A model generated the notes under the pieces. That model searched no databases, had not been told where the DNA came from, and worked only from the letters and a program-made list of their open reading frames with translations. DNA of 64,000 nucleotides. Source: Undibacterium sp. GTDB taxonomy: Bacteria > Pseudomonadota > Gammaproteobacteria > Burkholderiales > Burkholderiaceae_D. Position numbers and translations under genes: made by a program. Each line of letters starts with the position of its first letter. Positions within the stretch are counted from its first letter, which is position 1. Shown piece by piece: positions 28,866-37,866 of the stretch. The stretch lies in NCBI RefSeq assembly GCF_030651495.1, contig NZ_JAUSFI010000110.1:1-64000 (forward strand), written 5' to 3'.

Positions 28866-29378
28866 ATGAAGCGTTTACCTTTGTTATTCAGTTTTTTTAT
28901 GTTTATTTTAATGTGTATGTCCCTCAGTTATTGGGGGATGCAAGTGTTTAAGCCTAAGGTGCGAGCGGTAGTTGCCCCTGTTATTTTTGCCGCATTTGAG
29001 CCGGGCATCGGGCAGTGGGGAGCTGTTTTTGGACGAAGTCCGATTACTCAGATTGCGGCGAGCAACTATCAATTGAAAGGTGTGATCGTTGCAGCTAAAC
29101 AAGGCGATAGCGCCGCAATTTTGAGTGTGGATGGCAAGCCAGAGCAAACTATGGCTATCGATAAAGAGTTGTCTAAAGGTGTTACATTAAAAGAAGTTCA
29201 TGAAACATATATTCTTATCTCTGAATCAGGAATATCTAAACGTGTAGATTTACCTCAAACGAGTTCATTGCCGGCATCGGTTCCAATTGTGCCAGCCAAA
29301 AAATATGCTGCGTCTTCTACAAACCCAATAATGCCAACCGCACCTGTTTCATCTGCTGCGTCGGATAATTCACGCTAA
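28866..29378 (+). CDS. gspC: Type II secretion protein GspC, short form without PDZ domain
   Basis: A 170-residue bitopic protein: a hydrophobic helix near the N-terminus, then a homology-region-like domain (ITQIAASNYQLKGVIVAAKQ through SESGISKRVDLP) and a Ser/Pro/Ala-rich tail. Canonical GspC is about 270 residues and ends in a PDZ or coiled-coil domain; here there is none. GspC joins the inner platform to the secretin N0 domain and helps choose substrates. Its place at the end of the operon, after gspF, is unlike the usual first position. An AAGGA ribosome-binding site precedes the ATG. Confidence 0.85.
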   Translation: MKRLPLLFSFFMFILMCMSLSYWGMQVFKPKVRAVVAPVIFAAFEPGIGQWGAVFGRSPITQIAASNYQLKGVIVAAKQGDSAAILSVDGKPEQTMAIDKELSKGVTLKEVHETYILISESGISKRVDLPQTSSLPASVPIVPAKKYAASSTNPIMPTAPVSSAASDNSR

Positions 29379-29383
29379 CATCT

Positions 29384-30208
29384 ATGAGAAACAGGCAAGC
29401 AACGGTACCGCAATTTCCTGATGTAATACAGAAAGCATTAAAGTCGGTACATATTTCTTGGCTGCCAGTGTTGATTGATGGATTGAACGCGATGTATGTC
29501 GCTGATCCAACATACTTAGACAGTTTGATAGACGGGCATTTTTTACCAGAAAATGGGCGAATGTTTGCGGCATTTTCGATTCCGATCAATCAGGTGCGAT
29601 ATGTGTTGATTGGAGAGGGTCCGTATCCTAGGGCTGCGAGTGCGACGGGTGTTTCTTTTATGGATGGCGCCGTGAACGAGTTATGGTCCAATGAAACACA
29701 TGGAGGCTTGTCAAAAAAAGTGAATCGTGCAACTTCGCTGCGTAATTTTATTAAAATGTTGCTGGTTGCCGATGGACTTCTTGACGTAAATAACACCACA
29801 AATTCTGCGATGATCTCAGTATCGTCATTTGCACGTCAGGCAGATTCCGGCTTGATAAAGAGTTTGTCTGAGTTGCAGTCAAATTTAATCTTACATGGTT
29901 TTTTATTGTTGAATGCAACTCTTGTCTATCGGCTAGAAGTCGCGCCCCGTCGCGATGCCAAAGCATGGCAACCGTTTCTACAGGTGATTTTTTCTGCATT
30001 AAATGATCATCAGAAAACGATTGATGGAAAATCGGTTATATTATTGCTTTGGGGTAAGGTTGCAGAACTTTTAAAGCAAATTCCGGCAATTGATTATTTC
30101 TCGTCTATTTTGGCTGAACATCCCTATAATTTATCGTTTATAGCGAATAAAGCGATGCAGTCTTTTTTCTCTCCGTTGCACTTAATGCGCAAACAAAAAA
30201 AACGTTAA
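29384..30208 (+). CDS. Uracil-DNA-glycosylase-fold protein with altered catalytic motif
   Basis: A 274-residue protein that aligns along most of its length with family-1 uracil-DNA glycosylase (UNG). VRYVLIGEGPYP (residues 71-82) sits where UNG has the water-activating loop GQDPYH. GVSF (89-92), GFLLLNATL (172-180, Asn177), VILLLWGK and EHPYNLSF (His246) follow in the UNG order. The catalytic Asp of GQDPYH is Gly79 and the His is Pro82, while the uracil-pocket Tyr81, Phe92, Asn177 and the late His246 remain. Ordinary UNG chemistry is therefore unlikely. The gene starts 6 bp after gspC and appears to be the last member of the gsp transcript. Its role is unknown. Confidence 0.75.
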   Translation: MRNRQATVPQFPDVIQKALKSVHISWLPVLIDGLNAMYVADPTYLDSLIDGHFLPENGRMFAAFSIPINQVRYVLIGEGPYPRAASATGVSFMDGAVNELWSNETHGGLSKKVNRATSLRNFIKMLLVADGLLDVNNTTNSAMISVSSFARQADSGLIKSLSELQSNLILHGFLLLNATLVYRLEVAPRRDAKAWQPFLQVIFSALNDHQKTIDGKSVILLLWGKVAELLKQIPAIDYFSSILAEHPYNLSFIANKAMQSFFSPLHLMRKQKKR

Positions 30209-30320
30209 TTTTTGCAGGAGCGTCATATTTGCATCCAATGCACACGGTTCATTCTAAAAAATTCTCTAGATAATTGGTATTAATTGTCATAGCTCTGTCA
30301 ACTATGAGCAAGCTCAGGAT

Positions 30321-31562
30321 ATGTTAAAAAAAATTAATGTTAAGCAGTTAAGAATTGGTATGTATATTCAGGAACTATGCAGTTCTTGGATGGATTCGCC
30401 ATTTTGGCAAAAATCTTTCATGCTTGAGAATCAGGCGAGTCTTGATAAAGTCAATGGAAGTAAGATACAGGAGGTCTGGATAGATACCAACAAGGGGCTG
30501 GATACGGTTATAGATAGGATTGTTATCGATACCCCTTCAAAGCCAGAGGAAAAATTAGTGCCTGTCGTAAAAATTCCAATGTTATTTAAGGATATTCCTC
30601 CCGTATCGATGGATGAGGAGATGGTGCGTGCCGTCAATATTGTTGACAACTCTAAGCAGGCGGTTTTTTCGATGTTTAATGAAGCCAGAATGGGAAACGC
30701 AGTAGATGCAGAAAAAGCGATGCCATTAGTTGAGGAAATTGCCTCCTCAGTGATGCGCAACCCGGGCGCGTTAATAGGTCTGGCAAGATTAAAAACGGCT
30801 GATGACTACACCTATATGCATTCTGTTGCCGTCTGCGCGTTGATGATTGCCTTGTCTAGACAGCTCGGCCTTGACGATGATAAAACTCGCGAAGCTGGTT
30901 TGGCAGGCTTGTTACACGATATCGGTAAAATGGCTGTGGATTTGGATATCTTAAACAAACCAGGAAAGCTTACTGATGCTGAATTCGTTTCGGTTAAGGA
31001 GCATCCCGCAGCAGGTCACAGAATGTTATTGGAAGCAAATGGAGTTGGTGAGATTGCCCTTGACGTTTGCTTGCATCATCATGAAAAAATGGATGGCAGC
31101 GGTTACCCAGATCGTTTATCTGGTGATCAAATTAGTCTTTATGCGCGAATGGGGGCTGTTTGTGATGTTTATGATGCGATTACCTCAAATCGCCCATACA
31201 AACAGGGTTGGTGTCCAGCAGAGTCATTGCGTAAGATGTCAGAATGGAGCAAAGGGCACTTCGATGAGGCTGTATTTCAGGCTTTTGTGATGAGTATTGG
31301 CATTTATCCTGTTGGAACTCTTGTTCGCCTTCAATCCGGTAGGTTGGGTGTCGTTATTGAGCAGCAAGTCGGAAAATCATTAATGTCGCCTAAAGTAAGA
31401 GTATTTTTCTCTACCAAATCTTCAACATATATCACTCCTGAATTACTCGATCTTGCGGGGCCCGGTTTACAGGACAAAATCGTTATGCGAGAGGATGCGA
31501 ACAAATGGGATTTGAAAGACATTAACCGGTTTTGGTTGGGCGACGCAGTAAACCCAACTTAA
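30321..31562 (+). CDS. HD-GYP cyclic-di-GMP phosphodiesterase with DUF3391 N-terminus
   Basis: A 413-residue cytoplasmic protein. Residues 1-130 match DUF3391 (INVKQLRIGMYIQEL...). The HD-GYP domain (about 140-330) has an intact metal site: H199-D200 in LLHDIGKM, HHHEKMDGSG and GYP at 261-263, then DAITSNRPYK. HD-GYP enzymes hydrolyse c-di-GMP to GMP or pGpG and so influence biofilm, motility and secretion. It follows the secretion operon after a 112-bp gap. A regulatory link to the T2SS is possible but only inferred. Confidence 0.92.
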   Translation: MLKKINVKQLRIGMYIQELCSSWMDSPFWQKSFMLENQASLDKVNGSKIQEVWIDTNKGLDTVIDRIVIDTPSKPEEKLVPVVKIPMLFKDIPPVSMDEEMVRAVNIVDNSKQAVFSMFNEARMGNAVDAEKAMPLVEEIASSVMRNPGALIGLARLKTADDYTYMHSVAVCALMIALSRQLGLDDDKTREAGLAGLLHDIGKMAVDLDILNKPGKLTDAEFVSVKEHPAAGHRMLLEANGVGEIALDVCLHHHEKMDGSGYPDRLSGDQISLYARMGAVCDVYDAITSNRPYKQGWCPAESLRKMSEWSKGHFDEAVFQAFVMSIGIYPVGTLVRLQSGRLGVVIEQQVGKSLMSPKVRVFFSTKSSTYITPELLDLAGPGLQDKIVMREDANKWDLKDINRFWLGDAVNPT

Positions 31563-31576
31563 GTATAGATCTGAAT

Positions 31577-31615
31577 TCGACGCACCTATTGCTAGGTTGT
31601 TGCAAGGTGCGTCGA
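31577..31615. terminator. Bidirectional terminator-like hairpin
   Basis: A perfect 11-bp inverted repeat, TCGACGCACCT (31577-31587) and AGGTGCGTCGA (31605-31615), with a 17-nt loop sits between the convergent HD-GYP and quinone-reductase genes. The T-run is poor (TATTGTAATT) on the plus side. Confidence 0.6.
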
Positions 31616-31623
31616 TATTGTAA

Positions 31624-32604
31624 TTATTGTTCAGGGTGTATGATGACTTTACCCGTTACTTTTCGAGCCGCAATATCATTCAATGCAGTAGCCGTGTCTT
31701 TTAGTGCGTAGCGACCCGAAATATGTGGATTGATCTTGCCCTCGGCCAACCAGCCCATTAATTCGCGCATTGCGGCTAAATTTGCTTTGGGTTCGCGTTT
31801 GGCAAACTCACCCCAAAATACACCAATCAGAGATGCCCCTTTTAGCAGAGTCAGATTCAGCGGTAGTTTAGGAATCTCACCATTGGCGAAGCCGACGACT
31901 AAGTAACGCCCACGCCAACCGATAGAGCGAAACGCAGGTTCCGCATAGATGCCGCCGACTGGGTCATAAATGACATCGGGCCCCTTGCCATCGGTTGCAG
32001 CCTTGATTGCTTCACGCAGGTCTTCTGTGCTGTAATTGATCGTTTTATCTGCACCATGTTGCCTGCAAATATCGAGCTTTTCATTGGTTGATGCTGCCGC
32101 AATGACGTGCGCGCCGAGAGCCTTACCGATTTCGATTGCCGCTAGCCCAACCCCCCCCGCTGCGCCCAATACCAACATAGTCTCACCAGCTTTTAACTGA
32201 GCACGATCAACCACCGCATGATGAGATGTGCCATATGTCAAAGTGATCGCGGCAGCGGTATCGAAATCCATGCCGGGTGGCATAGGCATAATCGAATTTG
32301 CGGGAGCTAAGACTTGTTGTGCGAACGCCCCGTGACCAATAAAAGCGATAACCTTGTCGCCTGGTTTTGTGCTAGTGACACCTTCACCTATAGCGCGTAC
32401 GACGCCAGAGAGTTCACTACCAGGTATAAATGGGAGTTCTGGCTTGAATTGATATTTATTTTGGATGATCAATACATCAGGGAAATTGACTCCTGCCGCT
32501 TTGACATCAATTGTAATTTGGCCTGGACCTGGAATAAGATCTGGCAATTCTTCCAATACCAAGGTGTCAGGTAAACCCCATTCTTTGCAAACAATAGCTT
32601 TCAT
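31624..32604 (-). CDS. Zinc-independent quinone oxidoreductase (MDR family)
   Basis: A 326-residue medium-chain dehydrogenase/reductase of the Qor type: GroES-like domain (VKAAGVNFPDVLIIQNKYQF), nucleotide-binding fold LGAAGGVGLAAIEIGKALGA, and no structural-zinc cysteines. It probably uses NADPH to reduce quinones or enoyl substrates. A strong ribosome-binding site (AGGAGA, 5 bp before the ATG on the minus strand) supports the start. It stands alone, convergent with the HD-GYP gene and divergent from surE. Confidence 0.9.
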   Translation of the reverse strand: MKAIVCKEWGLPDTLVLEELPDLIPGPGQITIDVKAAGVNFPDVLIIQNKYQFKPELPFIPGSELSGVVRAIGEGVTSTKPGDKVIAFIGHGAFAQQVLAPANSIMPMPPGMDFDTAAAITLTYGTSHHAVVDRAQLKAGETMLVLGAAGGVGLAAIEIGKALGAHVIAAASTNEKLDICRQHGADKTINYSTEDLREAIKAATDGKGPDVIYDPVGGIYAEPAFRSIGWRGRYLVVGFANGEIPKLPLNLTLLKGASLIGVFWGEFAKREPKANLAAMRELMGWLAEGKINPHISGRYALKDTATALNDIAARKVTGKVIIHPEQ

Positions 32605-32711
32605 ATTTGTCTCCTTTATTTAAAATAGTACGACCGTTTGATTTTATAATTATGCAGTAAAAACCAATATCCGGAGAAATTTATATTGATGCATCAGGTA
32701 AAATGCACAAT

Positions 32712-33449
32712 ATGAAAATCCTGATAAGTAACGACGATGGTTACCTCGCTCCCGGCATCTTGGCCTTAGTCGATGCCTTGAGTCCTATAGCCGAAATTAT
32801 TGTGGTGGCACCAGACAGCAATCGCTCTGGGACATCGAATGCTTTGACGTTAGATCGACCTCTTTCAGTGTATCGCGCCGCAAATGGTTTTTATTTTGTG
32901 AACGGCACGCCCTCAGATTGCGTTCATATTGCGTTAACTTCTATTATGGCGGATAGACCAGATTTAATTGTTTCTGGTATCAATCAGGGTCAGAACATGG
33001 GTGACGACACGCTTTATTCCGGTACTGTGGCAGCAGCGACTGAGGGATATTTGTTTGGTGTTCCAGCGATTGCCTTTTCCCAATTGGAAAAAGGTTGGGC
33101 CTATCTTGACGATGCTGCACGTATCGCAAGAGATATGATAGAGCGCGGCTTCCCTTCTCTTGACCTGCCTTATTTGTTAAATGTAAATATTCCAAATCTT
33201 CCATATTCGAAAATTAAAGGAATACATACCGCAAGACTGGGTAAGCGCCATACTTCGGAACCGGTGATTAAAATGCAAGATCCACACGGCCGCGATATTT
33301 ACTGGATTGGGCCTCCAGGTGCGGTAAAGGACGCGGGAGATGGCACTGATTTTTACGTTACATCCAGAGATTATGTCTCCGTGACGCCACTGCAGGTTGA
33401 TCTGACGAATGCAAAACAAATGGCTCAATTAAAAGCGGATCTGGTATGA
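32712..33449 (+). CDS. surE: 5'/3'-nucleotidase and survival protein SurE
   Basis: A 245-residue phosphatase that starts [19 protein letters not shown] with the metal-binding N-D-D pair, then [15 protein letters not shown] and [20 protein letters not shown]. SurE dephosphorylates nucleoside monophosphates and is linked to stationary-phase survival. The ATG at 32712 gives the standard N-terminus; one at 32703 would add MHN and is nearer the AGG at 32696. It heads the surE-pcm-nlpD-rpoS cluster and overlaps pcm by 4 bp. Confidence 0.96.
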   Translation: MKILISNDDGYLAPGILALVDALSPIAEIIVVAPDSNRSGTSNALTLDRPLSVYRAANGFYFVNGTPSDCVHIALTSIMADRPDLIVSGINQGQNMGDDTLYSGTVAAATEGYLFGVPAIAFSQLEKGWAYLDDAARIARDMIERGFPSLDLPYLLNVNIPNLPYSKIKGIHTARLGKRHTSEPVIKMQDPHGRDIYWIGPPGAVKDAGDGTDFYVTSRDYVSVTPLQVDLTNAKQMAQLKADLV

Positions 33450-34309
33450 CCGAAAAGGACAGGAAATTTCCTTTGCTTTTATCGTCAATCGTCAACAAGT
33501 CAAGTAGATTGGATGCACAGACATCGTGCTTAGTACGCACTGAGATGCCGCAGACTGCAATGAGAAATGCGGTAAAAAATGCGCGACTCCAATCTGTCAG
33601 TACCGTCACATTGGCAATGCCACTCGAAAATGCGCCACGTGTAAAGGCCGGTAAGGTAGTTCAAGAAACCAGCGGACTAGTTTCAATTGGAATACGGCGC
33701 GCAATGGTGGCGCGGGTGGCGCGGCAGGGCGTGACTGATAGTATGGTCTTGGCAGCAGTGGAAGCAATTCCACGGCATTTATTTATCGAATCCGGTTTGG
33801 CAAGTCAAGCGTATATTGATGCCTCATTACCTATAGGTCATCATCAAACCATATCACAACCGTATATCGTTGCTCGCATGATAGAAATTATGCGAAATGG
33901 AGGTGAGTTGAGGCGGGTACTGGAAATAGGGACTGGTTGTGGTTATCAGGCCGCTGTTTTGTCACTGGTGGCGAAGGATGTCTACTCAATAGAGCGTATC
34001 AAAGCATTGCATGAACTGGCAAAAAGCAATTTGCGTCCAATGCGAATTGCCAATATACGTTTGCACTACGGTGATGGTATGCTCGGTTTGCCTCAGGTCG
34101 CGCCTTTTGACGGTATTATATTAGCTGCCGCTGGGCTGGAGGTTCCGCAGGCTCTATTGGAGCAACTGTCTATTGGCGGGAGATTGATTGCCCCGGTGGG
34201 CGGCGGTCATCAGGTGCTTCAATTGATAGAGCGCATTGCAAAAAACGAATGGAAAAGTTCGATACTAGAGAAATGTCACTTCGTTCCTCTGCGCCAAGGT
34301 GTGATATGA
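33446..34309 (+). CDS. pcm: Protein-L-isoaspartate O-methyltransferase
   Basis: A 287-residue SAM-dependent enzyme that starts repair of isoaspartyl residues in aged proteins. The PCMT domain begins near residue 75 ([17 protein letters not shown]) and includes [12 protein letters not shown] and the SAM motif [14 protein letters not shown]. The N-terminal 70 residues have no recognised domain and exceed E. coli Pcm (208 residues). Because the start overlaps surE as ATGA, translational coupling makes the long form plausible, but internal ATGs at residues 34 and 40 are alternatives. Confidence 0.94.
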   Translation: MTEKDRKFPLLLSSIVNKSSRLDAQTSCLVRTEMPQTAMRNAVKNARLQSVSTVTLAMPLENAPRVKAGKVVQETSGLVSIGIRRAMVARVARQGVTDSMVLAAVEAIPRHLFIESGLASQAYIDASLPIGHHQTISQPYIVARMIEIMRNGGELRRVLEIGTGCGYQAAVLSLVAKDVYSIERIKALHELAKSNLRPMRIANIRLHYGDGMLGLPQVAPFDGIILAAAGLEVPQALLEQLSIGGRLIAPVGGGHQVLQLIERIAKNEWKSSILEKCHFVPLRQGVI

Positions 34310-34335
34310 AACAGTCGATCAAACGGAAGTAAGTA

Positions 34336-35301
34336 ATGAGCAAAAACAAAATACCTTTAGTTGTACAGATACTTTTTACAGGAGCATTGATCAGCATCAT
34401 CTCTGCCTGTACTACTCCCCTGAATAATGCGCCAGTCGTGGACCGGATTGGGGATGTAAATTCGAATTCTGGCAAATCCGGACCTGTTGTCGTAAGTTCG
34501 GCAAGTAAATCGCTTACGGACACGCGAATCAGTTATGTCGTGAAGCGAGGCGATACTTTGTTTCGTATCGCACTGGACCATGGTCAAAATTATAGTGATA
34601 TTGTGGCATGGAATAGTTTGAAAAATCCGAATGACATCAAAGTTGATCAAGTGTTACGAGTGGCTCCACCTGATGGAAATGCAAATAGCGCGGTACAAAC
34701 CGCCAGCGTATCTTCAGGTGCGGGTGTTGAAGTGAGAAGCTTATCGTCAGTGAATCTTGCAACGAATAAAACTGGTCCGCGAGGTGATAAACGTCCCTAC
34801 TCAGAAGTCACTTTGGCTGAGTTGCAAAAAACGGATGTCGCGGTAACGTCAGGTATTGTGCCTGTTATAAAACCAGAAATTGTGATCGCAAAACCTATAG
34901 AAAAAATAGTAGCTCAACCTGCCGTGGAAACAGATACTGTTGACTGGATGTGGCCAACAGAAGGTAGAGTCATTAGCAATTTTGACGATGCAAAAAACAA
35001 AGGGCTGGATATCAGCGGTAAGCTTGGACAGGACGTGTTTGCTGCAGGTGCAGGAAAAGTGATGTATGAAGGGAGTGGAATCCGAGGTTATGGTAATCTG
35101 GTGATCATTAAACATAACAATAATCTATTGTCTGCCTACGCACATAATAAAGTTAATCTGGTTAAGGAAGGTCAGGCCATTAGTAGAGGGCAAAAAATTG
35201 CCGAAATGGGTAATTCTGATAGTGATTCGATTAAATTGCATTTTGAAATAAGACAACAAGGAAAACCTGTCGATCCTGCAAAATTTTTGCCAGGTCGATG
35301 A
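34336..35301 (+). CDS. nlpD: Lipoprotein NlpD, LysM and degenerate M23 domains (amidase activator)
   Basis: A 321-residue outer-membrane lipoprotein: signal and lipobox SIISAC near residue 24, a LysM domain (about 70-115, ISYVVKRGDTLFRIALDHGQ) and a LytM/M23 domain from about 225. The M23 metal ligands are not all kept: the HxxxD site reads KGLDISG and the HxH site reads KLHFEIR. It should be a catalytically dead activator of the AmiC-type amidase, as in other NlpD proteins, rather than a peptidase. It sits upstream of rpoS. In enterobacteria the main rpoS promoter lies inside nlpD. Confidence 0.93.
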   Translation: MSKNKIPLVVQILFTGALISIISACTTPLNNAPVVDRIGDVNSNSGKSGPVVVSSASKSLTDTRISYVVKRGDTLFRIALDHGQNYSDIVAWNSLKNPNDIKVDQVLRVAPPDGNANSAVQTASVSSGAGVEVRSLSSVNLATNKTGPRGDKRPYSEVTLAELQKTDVAVTSGIVPVIKPEIVIAKPIEKIVAQPAVETDTVDWMWPTEGRVISNFDDAKNKGLDISGKLGQDVFAAGAGKVMYEGSGIRGYGNLVIIKHNNNLLSAYAHNKVNLVKEGQAISRGQKIAEMGNSDSDSIKLHFEIRQQGKPVDPAKFLPGR

Positions 35302-35355
35302 TGGCGCGGAATTCACGCTAACATTCAATCTGAAAAATGACTTCAAATTATAACT

Positions 35356-36402
35356 ATGCCCAATTCTTCAGCTAATTTTCAGTTGCAATCATCGGTAACG
35401 GATGATGATCAGGACGTGGTTTCTGAGATTCAGGGGGCGCATCAGACGGAGTCAGCCGATTTTTCAGATGAGCATGGCGAAGATGCAAATGATACCGAGA
35501 GTGACAATCCTGTCTCGTTAATTGTTGCTCCACTAGATGAACTCAAGACTGTGCTTGCGGCTGAGTTATCGACAGATACTACGCAACATTATCTCAATCA
35601 GATTGGAACTCGGCCCTTATTTGGTTCGGCCGAGGAATTGCATTTTGCAACGCTTGCTAAACAAGGTAATTTTGAAGCTCGTCAAAAAATGATTGAGCAC
35701 AATTTACGGTTGGTCGTCTCAATAGCGAAGCACTACATCAATCGTGGCGTTGCCTTGCTGGATATGATCGAAGAAGGCAATCTGGGATTGATGCATGCGA
35801 TAGAGAAATTTGAACCCGAACGTGGTTTTCGTTTCTCGACCTATGCAACTTGGTGGATACGTCAAAGCATAGAGCGAGCTATTATGAACCAGGCTCGCAC
35901 TATACGCTTGCCAGTACATATGGTGCGGGAGTTGAATCAAATTTTACGGGCTAAATACCACCTGGAATCTCAGCAGCGAGATGGTAGGGATGCGGCGATT
36001 GAAGATATCGCACATTTGGTTGGACGACCAATTGACGAAGTCCAGGATATTCTGGCGTTGTCTGAGCATGCTACCTCACTCGATACCCCGCTAGATAATG
36101 ATCCGCAATCTAGTCTTATGGATATGTTGCCAGGTGACAGTGAAGATACGCCAGATATTCGTGCTGAGCACCATGAAATGAACATCCTGGTGCGGGATTG
36201 GCTATCCAAGTTGCCAGACAAGCAGCGTATAGTCATTATGCGCCGTTTTGGTTTAGATAACGATGATCCCGCAACGTTGGAAACATTGGCGGATGAAATG
36301 GGTATCACTAGAGAGCGTGTTCGTCAAATTCAGCAGGAAGCCCTGCTTAAACTAAAGCGCTCTTTCGCATCGCGTGGCGTCGGTAGAGATGCTCTCCTCT
36401 GA
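35356..36402 (+). CDS. rpoS: RNA polymerase stationary-phase sigma factor RpoS
   Basis: A 348-residue group-2 sigma-70 factor. Region 1.2 is [20 protein letters not shown]. Region 2 has [40 protein letters not shown] and [14 protein letters not shown]. Region 4 has the helix-turn-helix [20 protein letters not shown]. The acidic N-terminal 70 residues are longer than in E. coli RpoS (330 residues). Context after nlpD confirms the subtype over RpoD or RpoH. No strong Shine-Dalgarno sequence precedes the ATG, which would allow post-transcriptional control, for example by Hfq-dependent RNAs (inference). Confidence 0.96.
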   Translation: MPNSSANFQLQSSVTDDDQDVVSEIQGAHQTESADFSDEHGEDANDTESDNPVSLIVAPLDELKTVLAAELSTDTTQHYLNQIGTRPLFGSAEELHFATLAKQGNFEARQKMIEHNLRLVVSIAKHYINRGVALLDMIEEGNLGLMHAIEKFEPERGFRFSTYATWWIRQSIERAIMNQARTIRLPVHMVRELNQILRAKYHLESQQRDGRDAAIEDIAHLVGRPIDEVQDILALSEHATSLDTPLDNDPQSSLMDMLPGDSEDTPDIRAEHHEMNILVRDWLSKLPDKQRIVIMRRFGLDNDDPATLETLADEMGITRERVRQIQQEALLKLKRSFASRGVGRDALL

Positions 36403-36531
36403 AAAGCCACCACTCATTTTCTCGCTCACGCCATTGAGATAAAGTGAAATTTGCTTTGTCGTTTCTTTTATAATCTCCCTTTTGAAATCAATCCTTTTTT
36501 GGCTTGACCTGCCGGTCTTGCTGCATTCATC

Positions 36532-37866
36532 ATGAATACTATTACTATCCGTTCCTTCGATATGGACGCTCGTGGCGTTGGCCATCTTGAAAATGAAGAT
36601 GGCACACCGGGCAAGGTGGTGTTCGTCGAAGGCGCACTACCTGGCGAGGTGGTCGGCTTCAATGCCTACAAGAAGAAACCGACTTGGGAAGTCGCTACTA
36701 TGGGCACACTATTTAAAGAGTCATCACAAAGGATGCCACCAAAATGCAAGTATTTTGGCATTTGTGGTGGGTGCTCGATGCAGCATCTGGAGCCAAATGC
36801 ACAAGTCGCAATGAAGCAGCGCGTACTCGAAGATAACTTGGGGCATATCGGTAAGGTCAAGCCAGAAATGATGATGCGGCCAATTTATGGGCCAACTTGG
36901 GGTTATCGGTATCGTGCACGCCTTTCCGTGCGCCATGTCCGCAAAAAAGGCTCGGTACTGGTCGGTTTTCATGAGAAAAAATCGCGCTATGTCGCCAATA
37001 TGGAAACCTGTGAAATTTTGCCACCACATGTGTCCGCAATGCTGATGCCATTGCGAGCACTGATTGCCTCGCTGTCAATTATTGAGGAGTTGCCACAGAT
37101 TGAACTGGCAATCGGGGAGGGTATCACCGCGATGGTGTTACGTATTATTGCGCCGTTGACAGTTGAGGATGAAGTTAAGCTAAAGGTTTTTGCTGATCGT
37201 TATCAAGTGCAATGGTGGTTGCAAGCCAAGGGACCTGAGACTGCAGAGCCATTTTATCCAGAGGATGGCGATTTACATTATTTATTGCCTGAGTTTGGCG
37301 TAAAGATGCCATTCAAGCCAACTGATTTTACCCAAGTTAATCATCATATTAATCGGGTATTGGTTGCGCGCGCCTTGCGTTTGCTGGATGTGCAAAAGGA
37401 TGAACGTATTGCTGATTTGTTTTGTGGTCTTGGTAACTTTACATTGCCGATCGCAACCATTGCCAGAGAGGTCGTCGGGATCGAGGGGAGCTCTACTTTG
37501 ACTGAGCGTGCTTTGGAGAATGCCAAAGCCAATGGCTTGAGCGCGAAAACGGTATTTGGTACACGTAATTTATTTGAGGTAACTGCAGAAGATTTTGTTG
37601 TGCTAGGTAAATTTGACCGCTTTTTGGTTGATCCTCCTCGCGACGGTGCAATGGCAGTTTGTCAGGCATTGATTGATCTAGGAAAATTTGCTCCCGAATT
37701 GAAGCCTAAACGTATAGTCTATGTGTCTTGCAGTCCATCTACGTTAGCCAGGGATGCCGGTATGTTGGTCAATCAGGCGGGTTACCGCTTATCTAAGGCC
37801 GGGGTGATTAACATGTTTCCGCATACCTCGCACGTAGAGTCGATGGCGGTATTTGATTTGATTTGA
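36532..37866 (+). CDS. rlmD: 23S rRNA (uracil-1939-C5) methyltransferase RlmD
   Basis: A 444-residue enzyme with an N-terminal TRAM domain, a [4Fe-4S] site (C72, C78, C81 in KCKYFGICGGC, with a further Cys near 161 in METCEIL), and a SAM-dependent methyltransferase domain (DLFCGLGNFTLPIA, DPPRDGA). The nucleophilic Cys is in VYVSCSPSTLARD. It methylates U1939 of 23S rRNA. The family also includes RlmC and TrmA; the full Fe-S motif and TRAM domain favour RlmD. Confidence 0.94.
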   Translation: MNTITIRSFDMDARGVGHLENEDGTPGKVVFVEGALPGEVVGFNAYKKKPTWEVATMGTLFKESSQRMPPKCKYFGICGGCSMQHLEPNAQVAMKQRVLEDNLGHIGKVKPEMMMRPIYGPTWGYRYRARLSVRHVRKKGSVLVGFHEKKSRYVANMETCEILPPHVSAMLMPLRALIASLSIIEELPQIELAIGEGITAMVLRIIAPLTVEDEVKLKVFADRYQVQWWLQAKGPETAEPFYPEDGDLHYLLPEFGVKMPFKPTDFTQVNHHINRVLVARALRLLDVQKDERIADLFCGLGNFTLPIATIAREVVGIEGSSTLTERALENAKANGLSAKTVFGTRNLFEVTAEDFVVLGKFDRFLVDPPRDGAMAVCQALIDLGKFAPELKPKRIVYVSCSPSTLARDAGMLVNQAGYRLSKAGVINMFPHTSHVESMAVFDLI

